Below are positions 22,611 through 34,205 of a stretch of DNA of 64,000 bases, piece after piece (position 1 is the first letter of the stretch; each line of letters opens with the position of its first letter). Under the pieces are notes generated by a model. That model ran no database searches. It was not told where the DNA came from and worked only from the letters and a program-made list of their open reading frames with translations. The position numbers were made by a program, and so were the translations under genes. Source of the DNA: Panonychus citri (taxonomy: Eukaryota > Arthropoda > Arachnida > Trombidiformes > Tetranychidae); contig NW_026515524.1 in NCBI RefSeq assembly GCF_014898815.1, forward strand, positions 186,001 through 250,000, in the 5' to 3' direction.

Positions 22611-25600
22611 CAAGGTCCACATATTCATCTGGAATTATATTGTTACATGGAGATTTGGTGTCCGCTTTTTTCACCTCATGAGTACTTAATAGCTCCATAA
22701 ATTTATCGGTATTCAAAGTAATATCTTTACTCGTACATAAAACTGGACACGATTTAATTGCCAGATAATCTTGACAATGTTGTTTACTAACAAAAGTGTC
22801 GTCAAAAAGTTTCTCTCGGAAACAATATAAGGCAAATCGAGAAGCCAATTTGGGATCTTCAAATATAGCACGAACGTTTTCATTTGAAGTTTTCGCAACA
22901 AGAGCAGTTGATGGCGAATCTGTCACTAGATTAGTAGATGTTGAACATTGAGGTGATGGTAAGGCTAAAGGAGGTGAATTTAGTGGTTGTGGTATTTCAG
23001 CGCGATTACGGTTTTCCAGTTTTCCTTTATCAATGAAGACAAAATTATCGGGAATCGTTATGTTAAATGTGGCCAAATTAGTGGTAAAAAGGTTTGATAT
23101 AATTGGAACTTGAGTACGGACACCATTATCTTCAAATGTGAGAACTTTATCCTCAATAGGAATGGTCAATGTGTCCATGCAAAATTTAGTCTTCAATTTG
23201 AAAAGATAAGCTTGTGATATCTTATAAGGTGCAAGTCCACGAGTTTTAAATGCAACGGTAGCGCTTGTCGAAGTGGCCCATTTCCTCACTTTGGTCATGA
23301 TACGATTCTTTGAAAGTCGATCGAGTACCGTTCGTATGAGTACATCAGGATAACATTGGTAAATTTTAAAAAGTGTATGTGAATAATTGTTTACCGCAGT
23401 GGATCTGTTGACTACGTGAACATTGTACATCAATGTTGACGTGATTACATTTTGAATAACGGAAACACAAATATCAACTATATTTTCTGGTTCCGTGTAG
23501 AGATCAGGTTTTTGTGGTAAAATTGAACTGTGAGATTCAATTATCTTATGATTGGCCTTTAATTGTTCCAGTGTTTCATAGGTTGGCGTCATTTGTGTTG
23601 TTGAGGCCGATGAAAGGTTCAAATGGTAAGCCTGGAATTTGGTCAATAAAATGTGAAGATATTTAAGAAAAGCACCAGACCAAGCTTTCGTATCCGATTT
23701 GGGTGTTGAAGGACGACCAATGTTTAGACTATCGATTTCATGTTTTACATCGGAAACCCATTCGATTACATTTTCTCGGGTTCTTGATTTTTTCAACATA
23801 TAGTTAAGGCGACGTTGACAGGCTCGAATTGTTTTGTCCATTGAAATTTCGGGCAAATATTTGTGCAATTCGTCGCGAATTAAACTACCAGAGACACAGA
23901 CAAAAGTTGGACACGATGGATCTAATAAGATTGATGCAATTCGACACATGAGAAGAAATGAATCTTCCTCTTTACTCCATTGGACTCGACGTTTTTTCAT
24001 CAATTCGATCGCTTTAATATCCGTCTCATCGTATAAAAGATGACGTTTTCTCTTGGGCCTTGATAATCTTTTAGGGTCTTTAACTTTCTCAATCAATGTT
24101 GTTGATTTAGAAGATGATTTTCCTTTAGTTGACTGTTTCTTCATCTTTTTTGCCGGTGGTACCAAACTAACGGAGGTCTCATTATGATTTTCCTCTATTG
24201 ACCCGTTTTCACCAACGATTGCCAAAGGTAACGAAGTTTCCTCAACATGAGTAAATGACCTTTTACGACTGGGATATTTACATTTTAGGGCTTCTAATCG
24301 AGCTCTATTATCGCTTGGGGAATAAGCGAGACTAGTTCTTAATCGACCTGAATGAGTGATAACTTCACTCATAAGATGATTTCGTATTGATGGTGAATAG
24401 GTCCAATTCCGTTGATTATGGGCAAACAGTCGAGGATCAAGTGAGCAATTATTACAATCAGCTCGAGAACAATGGTAAGATAGATCACCATTGAAAGTTT
24501 CCACATCAGCAAGAGTTTTAAAATTATAAACTTTCACAGTACCACAGTCCATAAATGATGTCGTGGTAATTATACTAATTTTAGCGGTTTCCTTTGGATA
24601 TGATTCCATATAATCAAGTTTCACTAGTCCCATATGACTCAATGAATGTAATTCTTCAAATATATTGAAAATGTATTTCCTCTTGTGCATCAATTTTTTA
24701 CGAAAATCACCTGGTAATTTAGTTAGAGTTAAATTACGACGATCAGGATCATTAAGGTAATCTTCTAATTCTGGTATAACATAATTGATGAAAACAATTT
24801 TAACAAATATGGATAACGGAATCCTCGGGATAATATCACCTAATGTACACCAACCTAAAAATCAAAGATGAGAATACAAATTATAATAAATTAGTTATAG
24901 ACATGAGCTAACAACAGTTAATTAATGATTACCATGAGAACCGAGAATTAATTTAGGAATAAATTCTCGCCAATCTTTATAATTTCCTTGTTTTCCAACA
25001 CACATCACATGGAACAGGAATTTATATAATGTCATCAATTTTTTCATCTTCGGCTCGTAACCATAACGTTTGGCAATCGACGGTTTATATTTCAACTCAC
25101 AATCAAATGATTCATGAGAATCATTTCTAATTGTTGAACTTCTCGTCTTTTTATTAACTCGATTAACGTAAGAATCGTCACCAGTGGCACCAAAAAATCT
25201 GAACTTATTGGTCTCAATTCGATCTCGTACCAATGGACTATTGGCCGTGATACTTGGATCGCAAACAATTTCCAACTTGTGCTCTCTGTCTTGACAAGTT
25301 AAAAGCGTTTTAATGTACCTAACGTAACCATTTACGGCCAATTTATTGATAATTGTTTTGATTGATTTTCTATCGATGGTGTAAGGTGAATCTTTCTCTG
25401 CAGCACTGATCAGCTTTTTAAAGGTTATCAATTCGTCGAAAATTTTGTTCTTCCTCAAAGCTTCCAAGATTATTTTCGCTCTCTTCATAAAGGTTAGTGT
25501 CTCATTGGAACTAAATTCAAGAGAAATTCCTTCCAGTTCGTCAAGATTTTTTTTACTTTGTTCTACTCGATGAATTGATTGATACTTTTTAATCTTCTGT

Positions 25601-26985
25601 TTACCATGATCGGTCATCATGGTGGTCACTTCACCATTTCGCTCTAAAACTCTTGATAATTGTCGTATTTCCAGTTTAGGTAAACGTAAAGTTTCACCTA
25701 ATTCACGAAGACTAATTCCATCCGGATTTGTACAATTGTCAATTGTTTCCAGTGCTTGGGTTGTTAATTGTCGATCAACTCGAAGTCTCTTTGGGTCGAA
25801 AGATTTAGCAAACATGGCAAAATTTCGTATCTTTTTCAATGAATAACCTTCAATCTCATTATCTCCATCTTCACCATCTTCGTCACCATCATTGTCATCA
25901 TCTGATTCAGCATCAGGTTCCAAAATTTTCACCAATTTTACTTTTCGTCGGATAACCTTTTACCGGCATCAGTTTCGTCGTTATATTCATGGACTGAGAA
26001 ATATTTTGTATAATTTGAGAACATGGCTTTGTACAGTTTCTTCTTGATTCCAACTTTTTCTTGCAGTTCGTAAAAATCAAATGAATAATCGGGCTCTTTT
26101 AGTAGAAAATCATTAATCTTAAGAGCAGCGATTGCCAAAGGCATTAACCGGATAAAATGAAATCTTGGTAAAGTTAAAACTAAACCGATTCTATTTTGTC
26201 CAGTTTGTCTCATCGAAATGATGTGTTGTTGTTTCTTGATTAATCCTCGTCGAAGTAAAATTTTCCGATAATAGAATAATGTTTTAGGCGATTCACGATA
26301 TTTTGATGCTTCTTTACCAACAGTTACTTCACCATATTTTCGAGCTCGACCAATTTTCTCAAGAACACAATATTGCATCGGTGTTAAAGGTAGACAAGGA
26401 TCAAAACAAGGTATCCTCAGGGAAAACTCTCGAAGTTTCTGACTAGCAACAATAACCAATTTTCCTCCATATTTGGTGGAAATTTCCTTGAGAGAAAAGT
26501 TTTTTTCTGCAAGAAAAGAAAAGAAAAGAAAACCAAATGTAAATCTTAATATCGCCATTCGTTTTGTGTACACAGATTTTCAATTGAGAGAGGTATTTAC
26601 CTAGAATAGTTTTGGTGACATCGACTCTGGTTTCAAATGTTGTACACGAGCCACGGACAGTTCCATCGCTAATTGGTGTCACAGTGCCATAAACATCTTC
26701 GGGAACATCATCATTTTCAATACAAGCACCTGTATCTGAATTAACGTAATCGTATCGATTGTAGAGTTGAATTGTTGGTCGAGGTTGTGGAAGGCGAAAC
26801 AGTTGTACATCTTTAATGGCTGCTTTTGGTACAATTATACGAAACCAAATGAATTGTCTAACATTCTCATCATCAGGATTAAGTGAAAATTTTGTATCAG
26901 ATAAACGAACCCATAAACTGGATAGAGTTATGCCTTCTAATCCTTCCAAGGCAACCTCATCCAAAACAGTACCAACCAGGTCCAT
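21946..26985 (-). CDS. GTF3C1: General transcription factor 3C polypeptide 1 (TFIIIC largest subunit)
   Basis: B-box DNA-binding subunit of TFIIIC, which recruits TFIIIB and RNA polymerase III to tRNA genes. Coding exons: 26601-26985, 25964-26506, 24933-25901, 21946-24854; they sum to 4806 nt, 1601 aa plus stop, and all phases agree (each junction splits after one base). The start MDLVGTVLDEVALEGLEG matches the family's N-terminus; a TTCTGTTTTTAG acceptor three bases before the ATG implies a 5' UTR intron. Exon 2 encodes the winged-helix B-block binding region (LTPMQYCVLEKIGRARKYGE). Exon 4 has IPLSIFVKIVFINY, KRKYIFNIFEELHSL, the SANT-like VQWSKEEDSFLLMCRIAS, and the C-terminal KPILFNYLSFVLGTLLLKPGI. 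The third intron boundary set includes a 62-nt intron (25902-25963), placed to join two frames. The gene is shorter than the vertebrate protein (about 2100 aa) but looks intact. Confidence 0.95.
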
Positions 26986-27359
26986 TTCTAAAAACAGAAC
27001 AAAGAAAATAACTATTAAACGAGATTAAAATTGAAGCAAATTCTTTGTATTAAATTGTATTCATTAATTCACAAAAGAAAAACAAATTCATCCATATTTT
27101 AGCTAACAGGTTATATAGAAAAAGAAATTTAAATTTCACTTGATCAACATTTAGAAAGAAATTAAATCTAATTACCTTGTTGATTATTTGATCCTAGTAA
27201 TCACCAATTAACATGCTAATCATTTAAACAAAAAACTTTAACGAATTTAAAAACAAATTAACAATTGATCAGAAAGGAATTAAAAACAAACCATGAGAAT
27301 GAAATGGAAATGAATTAAAACCAAAACCCATAGAGAACATTTCATAAAGACTACACTAG

Positions 27360-27858
27360 ATGGAGACACTTTCCATTCTTTTTCGAAACATTTTAATCAC
27401 AATTACGATTCACGATTTTGATGCAAACATTGAGAAAGAACCTGATGTGCTAAAGAGACATAGAGACTCCCATTCGAGAGAGAAATTAAAAGTAATCGTA
27501 CGTCCACAGAAATGACCTAGTCTGCGACATACGATCGTATGGTGACCATGAACGCATTCGTATTAGTAAATTAGTACGTATCTTGACCAATGCTGGACTA
27601 CAAATTGTTAATATTAATAATACATCAGCTTTAGATCCAATCTCATGTTCACAATTTGATTTCCCTGAAAAAGTTGATCCAACAAACGAAACTGATGTTC
27701 AACAAGCGATAACTCAGCTGATCCAAAGTGGCCTTAAATTACAGGAAGAAAAGCTCAAACAGCTCGAAAATACAGTCACCAATATTCAAGAAAATTATTT
27801 CCACAACAAGTTTAGAAAACACAATCAACTAAATGTCAAACCCTTCAGAAAAATATAA
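27360..27858 (+). pseudogene. Decayed or partial coding segment, unrecognised
   Basis: Between GTF3C1 and claspin B the + strand shows pieces that look coding but are in different frames: an open piece near 27362-27420 (DGDTFHSFSKHF), one near 27417-27510 (EKEPDVLKRHRDSHSREK), and one from about 27504 to the stop at 27858 (CDIRSYGDHERIRISKLV ... QLIQSGLKLQEEKLKQLE). No ATG begins the last one. The pieces might be exons with tiny introns, but I found no good splice sites, so a decayed gene or a retrocopy is more likely. I do not recognise the protein. Confidence 0.35.
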
Positions 27859-28277
27859 ACCTACTAATCTAATAAACAATTTATTAATGAACTTTGAAAT
27901 TGAACGAACTGATCGATAATTGATGCAACTTGTTTCTATTAATCTGATTTATTTTTTTTCTAAGTAAATAAATTGTTTAAAATTAACTCAAATTCTAATC
28001 TCCGAAGGTCCAAATAATTGACAAATTATACTTTTCTTGGAAAAAAAGATTTAAATTATTTCAATGCTTATAACTTTCGTTGATGGTTACTGAGCATATT
28101 TTAATTGTGATAAAATAGTGATTGAAAATTGTTTTACATTTTTACAGAAATAAGATGATTACAATGATAGAATTGTGATGGAAAAGAAATGAGGTTTAAT
28201 TGATGATTTTTTAAAGTTTTTCGATCCACAAAATGGATTATTTGAGAAGATAACATAGACTTTTAGTTGATCCTGGT
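27859..28277. other. Spacer with shared claspin 3' flank
   Basis: About 28150-28277 resembles the 3' flank of claspin A (19836-19918): both have GATAAGATGA-like and TGGATTATTTGAGAAGATA words before the stop. The corresponding flank of claspin C is different. Nothing else was seen here. Confidence 0.6.
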
Positions 28278-29731
28278 TTAATTTTTTTTAATCTCGATAC
28301 GCTTGCATCCACATTCGATTTTGTTGATAAAATATCCACAAGTTTCTTGTCTCGAAGGAGAAAATCTTGTACTGTTCTCGACTTGTTGGTTAATTTTTGT
28401 TGGAAGTGAAGAAAGCGTCAAATTAATCTTTGAATCGATATTTGAATTAGTTGCATTGGTTATCGTATTCTTTAGTTTGAAAACTGGCACACATTTAGCT
28501 TCGTATTCGCCATCCTCATCACCTGAATTTTCATCATCTGATGATGAATCTCTCGCATCATCAAGCCAAGTTGAAGCAGCAGTTTTCCATTTGAATCTCT
28601 TAACTCTTTTTTGGTCATAGTGTACATCGCCACCTTCCAAATATTTTTCTTGTAATTGTAATAAAAGTCTTTTATCATCTCTCAATAGTTCTTTTTGATA
28701 AGATGCAGCAACGTCTTTCCTTAAATTTTCGTAATCAAGAGCATCAGCTTTCTCATCAATCAGCTCTTTAAGCATTTCGTCTTCTTCTTCCTCTTCATCT
28801 GAGCTATCAGAACCTGAAACTTCAGCTTCATTGAAGAAGAAATCTCTTGGTTTAACGATTTCTTCATCATCTGAATCATCACCATCGATCATTTCTACCT
28901 GTTCTATTTCGGGTTCTTCTGTTTTATTACTTTCTATTGATGATCGAGCGACACTAGAATGTTTGGAATTGTCACCATCTTCTCCAGCCAAAATTCTTAA
29001 AGCCATGGCTTTTTCATCTTCACCCTCATCCGAATCATAAATTCGAACACGTTTACGTTTTTTACTTTTTTCTTTTTTAGACTTTCTTTTTACCTCTTCC
29101 ATAAAGATGGCTTCATCTTCTGAATCATCTTCTTTTCCTCGAGGTTTTTCATCTTCCGATGGAATCTTTTCTTCCGAAGATGATGGAGGTGAGACTGGAC
29201 TTGGATCGAATTCCATTTCTTCCTCTTTTACACTTACAGGTGATTTCTCTTCTTCCTCCTCCTCAGAGAAAGGATCGGGTGTAGATTCCATGGAGAATCC
29301 TGAATCACCCGATGAATTGGTTTTTTCGCTCTTCGGAATTTTAGATCCAAAACCAGATAATTTACTTTGCTTTTTGTTACCATTACCACGTCGATTTGTT
29401 GTTCGCTTTGAGCTTTTGGTCTCTTTCTTAGTTTCGGTTTTATTTTCTTTTTCCTTTTCCTTTTCTTTTTTCTCTGTTTTCACTTCTGCTTTAACATCAC
29501 CATTAGAACCATTGACTGTAACACCAGAGACCAAATTCAATCGTTCCAAACGATCTGGACGAAGTTGAATATTATCATTAACAATATAAGTTAACCTATG
29601 AAAAGAAATAGAAAAAATTATATTTGATGAGACTAAAGAAAAAACGAAAAGAAAAACACAAAATCTTACCTTTGATTCTCAAGGAGACTGGACGCCTTTG
29701 AATGGATAAAAGTTGGACCAACACGAGACAT
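28278..29731 (-). CDS. Chimeric gene: unknown N-terminus fused to claspin tail (copy B)
   Basis: Exon 1 is 29670-29731 (ATG at 29731, MSRVGPTFIHSKASSLLENQ, donor GTAAGA); exon 2 is 28278-29596 after an acceptor CATAG, joined in phase 2 through an Arg codon. The first half (LRPDRLERLNLVSGVTV, a Lys/Glu-rich tract, LSGFGSKIPKSEK, KRKRVRIYDSDEGED) has no counterpart in claspin A or C. From about 28905 downward it becomes claspin-like: EMIDGDDSDDEE, FFFNEAEVSGSDSSDE, LLLQLQEKYLEGGDVHYD, KRFKWKTAASTW. Close to the end the T run at about 28393 is two bases shorter than in A and C, which shifts the last 35 or so codons into another frame and a new stop. Whether it is expressed is unknown. Confidence 0.7.
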
Positions 29732-30041
29732 TCTGAAAGAAAACAAATATTTACACAAGACTGAATAAGAATCACGAGAATCTATGAATGATTAGCACTG
29801 AGCGAGCGCTACTTTTAATCGGCTCGAAAAAGATTAGAAACTAGTTAACTATTACAAATTGAACAAGAATAAAAGTAAAAGTAGAATAAGAATTTACATG
29901 AATGATTGAAACTAATCAGAGAGAGAAAAGCAACAAGTGCCAAGTGAATTGAGTCTGAATAACAATCAAGTTTAATTCCCATAACACATTCCGTTTTCGT
30001 CTTTTTCTTCGGGTTGATTTTTGTTACATCGATTCAATTGA
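29732..30041. other. Spacer between claspin copies B and C
   Basis: Short AT-rich gap holding the 3' flank of copy C and the promoter region of copy B. No motif was identified. Confidence 0.5.
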
Positions 30042-31800
30042 TCATCTATAAAGATCGAATAGACTTTTAGTTGATCCTGGTTTAATTCGTTTTAATCCCA
30101 ATACTTTTTTATCCACATTCGATTTTGTTGATAAAATATCCACAAGTTTCTTGTCTCGAACGAGAAAATCTTTGATTGTGCTTGACTTGTTGGTCGATTT
30201 TTTTGTTGGAATCAAAGGAAGCTTCAAATTGATCTTGGGTTCAATATTGGAATTAGTTGAATTGTTGATCGTATTCTTCAGTTTGAATACTGGAATATTT
30301 TCAGCTTCATCGTCTTCGTCATCCTCATCATCTGCATTTTCATCATCTGATGATGAATCTCTCGCATCATCAAGCCAAGTTGAATCTGCAGTTTTCCATT
30401 TGAATCTCTTAGCTCTTTTTTGGTCAGAATGCAAGTCACCATCTTCCAAATATCGTTCTTGTAATTGTAATAAAAGTCTTTTATCATCTCTCAATAATTC
30501 TTTTTGATAAGTTGTAGCAACATCTTTTCTCAGATCTTCGGAGTCAAGAGCATCAGCTTTCTCATCAATCAGCTCTTTCATCATTTCGTCTTCTTCTTCC
30601 TCGTCATCTGAGCTGTCAGAACCTGAAACTTCAGCTTCATTGAAGAAGAAATCTCTTGGTTTAACGATTTCGATTTCTTCATCATCTGAATCATCACCAT
30701 CGATCATTTCTACCTCTTCTACTTCGTCTTCATCGTCTCCTTTTTCTTCTGCTTCTTCTTCTTCCTCCTCGACTTCTTCGTCTTCGTCTTCTAATTTTTC
30801 TTCATCTTCATCAGCTTCGTTTTTTTCTGCTTGAGCATCGTCTATTGGAGATTCTTTTTCGTCAATTTCTTCCTTCTCATCTTTAATTTCATCTTCATCA
30901 TTGATTTTGGAGTAATCTTCTTCATCGGAGCTTTCCTCCGATATTGTTTCCAGAATTCTTTTTCTCTTTGGTTTCACAATTGTTTCCTCTTCGGGTTCCT
31001 CTGATTTAACACTTTCTGAAGATGATTGGGTGGCATCAGAATGATTTGAATCATCATCATATTTTTCATCTTTGTAATCAGCTTTACATTCGTCATCTTT
31101 TGATTCTATTTTTCGATTATTTTTCTCCCATTTCTTGTCTTCTTTTTCCTCATCTTTTACTTCTTTATCATTATGGTCTTCTTCAGCTTCGTCAAGAAAG
31201 AAGTTTTCAGGCTTATCAGTTTCTTCTTCTTCATCTTCTTCGTCCGCTTCCTCGAGTTCATCTTCATCTTCATATTCCTCTTCTTCTTCTTCTTCATCCT
31301 CATCATCTCCATCTTGGTCATTTGTTTCTTTTTCTTCGTCTTCTATTTCAACTCCTTCAAGTTCATCTATCAATATCTCTTCTTGCTCCTTTTTGAGAAC
31401 CAATTCTTCTTCCTCGTCTCTTTCTTCTCCATAGAATAGCTTTTTAGACTCATAATGAATGAATCTTTCTCTACGATTTTCATTCATGGAGTTGAACAGT
31501 TTCTCTTTGAGCGAGAAAAAATTACGAGTCACAACTGGCGGGCTTGTTGTTATTGTGGGAACAGATTTTAAAACTTTTTGATACAAATTAAATTCTAAAT
31601 CAGATTTATATCGTTTAAGAGACAATGGTTGTGGAGCATTTTTAAAATCTTCAAAGTTTCTATAATGATCAAAGAAAAAGAAAAAGAAAACAAAACAAGA
31701 GAAGATAAAAAAATTAATAAGATTTTCACTCAAAAGACCAAAACAAACACAAACAATGAACAGAATAAAACACAAAAATAAATAAACTTTACCTTTTCAT
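30042..31800 (-). CDS. Claspin: Claspin-like replication checkpoint protein (copy C, intact)
   Basis: Claspin travels with the replication fork and helps ATR activate Chk1. Exon 1 codes only 8 bases (31793-31800, ATGAAAAG) before GTAAAG; exon 2 is 30042-31659 after ATTATAG. The sum is 1626 nt, 541 aa. The N-terminal block SLKEKLFNSMNENRRERFIH followed by an acidic run resembles the central LK-x-KL...RR-x-ER region of vertebrate claspin. The best match is NEAEVSGSDSSDDEEEE, then DDKRLLLQLQERYLEDGDLH and KRAKRFKWK, the most conserved claspin block. Vertebrate claspin is about 1340 aa; here the N-terminal half is missing and I see no Chk1-binding repeats (E-x-L-x-L-C-S/T-G-x-F). The middle is a long Glu/Asp-rich stretch. 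An E2F-type site lies 170 bp upstream. Confidence 0.85.
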
Positions 31801-31969
31801 CTTGGCAACTTTTCCTAGAGCAAATTGAGTCTCGAGATGAAAGAAAAAATTAAAAATTAACAACAAAATTAAAAACAATAATCAAAATTACACCAAACAA
31901 TTAAAAAATTAAAATGTAGTCAAAAAGATGAACAAGAAACTCAAAATAAAAAGCGAGGTAAACATTAGA

Positions 31970-32023
31970 TTGGCGCCAAAATAATCGCCGCCTGGTGAGT
32001 CACAATTCCATCTCCATGGTAAC
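31970..32023 (-). promoter_or_regulatory. E2F-type and X-box-like sites upstream of claspin C
   Basis: TTTTGGCGCCAA on the gene strand (31970-31981) is a palindromic E2F site (TTTSSCGC consensus), 170 bp before the ATG, with a second GC-rich word (CGCCGCC) just beyond. CCATGGTAAC at 32014-32023 is the right half of an RFX X-box. E2F control fits an S-phase gene. Confidence 0.6.
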
Positions 32024-32073
32024 AAAATTACGCGCTTTTTTCGAAGAATAAAAATAAATAAACTTCAAAAATA

Positions 32074-32320
32074 ATCTTAATTGTTATAATATTTCCTCTT
32101 TCTTTTTATTTCCTACCACTTTCAGAGAGTAAAGTTCAACGCACTATTTAACCTGAACAGGTCAATATACGATGTATAGAATAATTCAAATGATTTCTTT
32201 TCATTTCCTCCAAGTTTCTCATAAAAATCCATTGATAATTCAACGGGAATTACATTAAGCTTGAATAGACTCACAGGTAACAATTAGATTTGATAGATTG
32301 TACAAATTTAAGTGATAGAT

Positions 32321-32356
<36 letters not shown>
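32074..32356. repeat. Claspin C 5' flank, duplicated at 21547-21820
   Basis: About 280 bp nearly identical to the flank of copy A, ending in a (GA)n run at 32323-32355. Confidence 0.9.
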
Positions 32357-32359
<3 letters not shown>

Positions 32360-33683
32360 ACTCGTTTGACAAACCCATCAATATGTGTATCGTAGTCTTG
32401 GTTAACGGTAAAAAAGATCGATCGACAAAAAGAATAACAAAAAAAAGTGACAACAATCAAGAAGCAAAATTAATTCTCAAACCATTGTAATCGTCATGTC
32501 ATAATCGTCGTCGTCGTCGTCACTTTGATTATCATTATCATAATCTAATCATCTAATCCATCTTCATGGTCTTGATCAACAATCGAAAAGAAAATAATTT
32601 TTTCTCAAAAAAAGAAAATCAAATTGACTTTTAATTCTCGTTAATCAAATTGTCAGATCAACAGAATAATAAGAACAAAAAAATGGATGATTGATTTAGG
32701 TAATCTTAAGATCGTAAATCTGATTAGATGTAAATTGTTATGCGAGATAAATATATAAATAATGATATCAAAATTAGGAATCAAGTGTTTTACAATCAAT
32801 GGATTAAACAATTAGAGTTAATTGTGAATGAATTTACAAACAGGTATGAAAAGATTGGGAAAAGTGAAAATACTTATTGTTAACCCTGAGCAAGTGATGC
32901 GATTACAATTAACCATGTTAATTGTTATCCGGTTTTAAAATTGGACAAAATGGTTCACTAATTAGGGTTTAATTGTTTGAGTAATGGAGAGAGAAACAAA
33001 AACCTTGTCGCTTTCCTTAACTTAATTTACTTTCCAATTGACTGAATTAAATCATGATTATTTGAAACGTTAAATTGTTGAAAGAAAAAAAAACAAGAAA
33101 CAAAAAGTTGATCATGAAATTAGAAATCAATGTTTCTAATCTTGTTCAATTTTCCCCAACAAAATTAACTGTTTTTTGATTATTGATTACGATTAAAAGT
33201 TATTAATACAAATCACATTTAAGATGAACAATTTTGATATGTTAATTGTGATTTATAGTAATAACAATTAAGAAGATTATTAATCAATAAACAAAAAGAA
33301 GACAAGAAATTTGGAAAATGTTTTTTCTTCCATTACTCTTATTGTTGGTTCTGGTGTGTTTAGTTGAATCAGTGAAACAATTATGATCAATTGTGATCAA
33401 TGATTGCTAATAACAATTTATAATCCAAATAAATTATTGGTGAACAATCAATTCAGTGATTCTTAGATTTTGATTGTATTGTAACAATTTTCTGTCCTCC
33501 TTTGTATCCATAGTGTTTTCTTTGCCACTCCATTGCCGATGATACCTCTTTTAACCAACGACTGTTGGTTAATCAACAACAATTTAGTGAATTTTTGTTA
33601 ATTGTTAACCATAAATTGTTTTCATCAAGCTAATATCATCTTGCCATCTAATAGAAAAGTGAAATAAACAAAAATAAAATAAC
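32357..33683. other. Intergenic AT-rich DNA
   Basis: No exon was recognised. A short CGT repeat (CGTCGTCGTCGTCGTC) lies near 32504-32520. The promoter of the small secreted gene on the + strand should be at the right end. Confidence 0.55.
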
Positions 33684-34205
33684 ATGAAGATCATCATAAT
33701 ACAAATTGTGTCAATCATATTGACAAAGTTACTCCTTCCGGTGATGGGTAAGTGTTTGGACACAAACTTGATTTAATTAAGAAAGATTGAACTAATTATT
33801 GATCACTTTCATCATCATGATTGATAGTAAATTAAGGTTACTAATAGTTAATCTGATAACAAAAAAAAATGACCTAATTAACTGATTAAAACATTTTCAT
33901 TTCGGCAATATTGTAATTTAAAAGGTGGACCATCAACAGAACAGCGTAAAAATAATAATCCTGAAGTTTGGTCATTCAATCTTCCCGATTTACCTGGACA
34001 ATTAGGAGCAATTAATACAAATAATCAAAATTTCATCAATAAAAGACAAGATGATGATGAAGATGATCCATCTTTTCGAGATGCAGTAACAACCTATGGT
34101 CGAAATAGGTGGAACAATTTTCGCAACAGTTTCGTTGAATTTTGGGACATTGTCCGAGCGGGTGGACGAGGGATTCGTGGTTGGTTTGTCTCTGATAATG
34201 ATTAA
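33684..34205 (+). CDS. Small secreted protein, two exons, unrecognised
   Basis: Exon 1 is 33684-33747: ATG and a signal peptide (MKIIIIQIVSIILTKLLLPV), donor GTAAGT. Exon 2 is 33925-34205 after an acceptor TTTAAAAG; the phase matches and the frame closes at TAA (114 aa). The mature part has no cysteine. It holds a dibasic KR near the middle, an acidic patch QDDDEDDPS right after it, and a Trp/Arg/Gly-rich end (GRNRWNNFRNSF, GGRGIRGWFV). AATAAA lies at 34338-34343. It may be a peptide precursor cut at KR, a salivary or cuticular protein, or other. No family was recognised. The acceptor has a weak pyrimidine tract, which lowers confidence a little. Confidence 0.65.

Noticed and set aside
26507..26600. 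Hydrophobic start of the second GTF3C1 frame (MAILRFTFGFLFF)
   Set aside because: It is intron sequence between exons 1 and 2 ending in TTGCAG; phase and family sequence start at EKNFSLKE.
31660..31775. Hydrophobic, signal-peptide-like start of claspin C (MCFILFIVCVCF)
   Set aside because: This is translation of the first intron; a GTAAAG donor at 31792 and an ATTATAG acceptor at 31660 remove it, leaving a MKR start. The same applies to copy A at 21127-21239.
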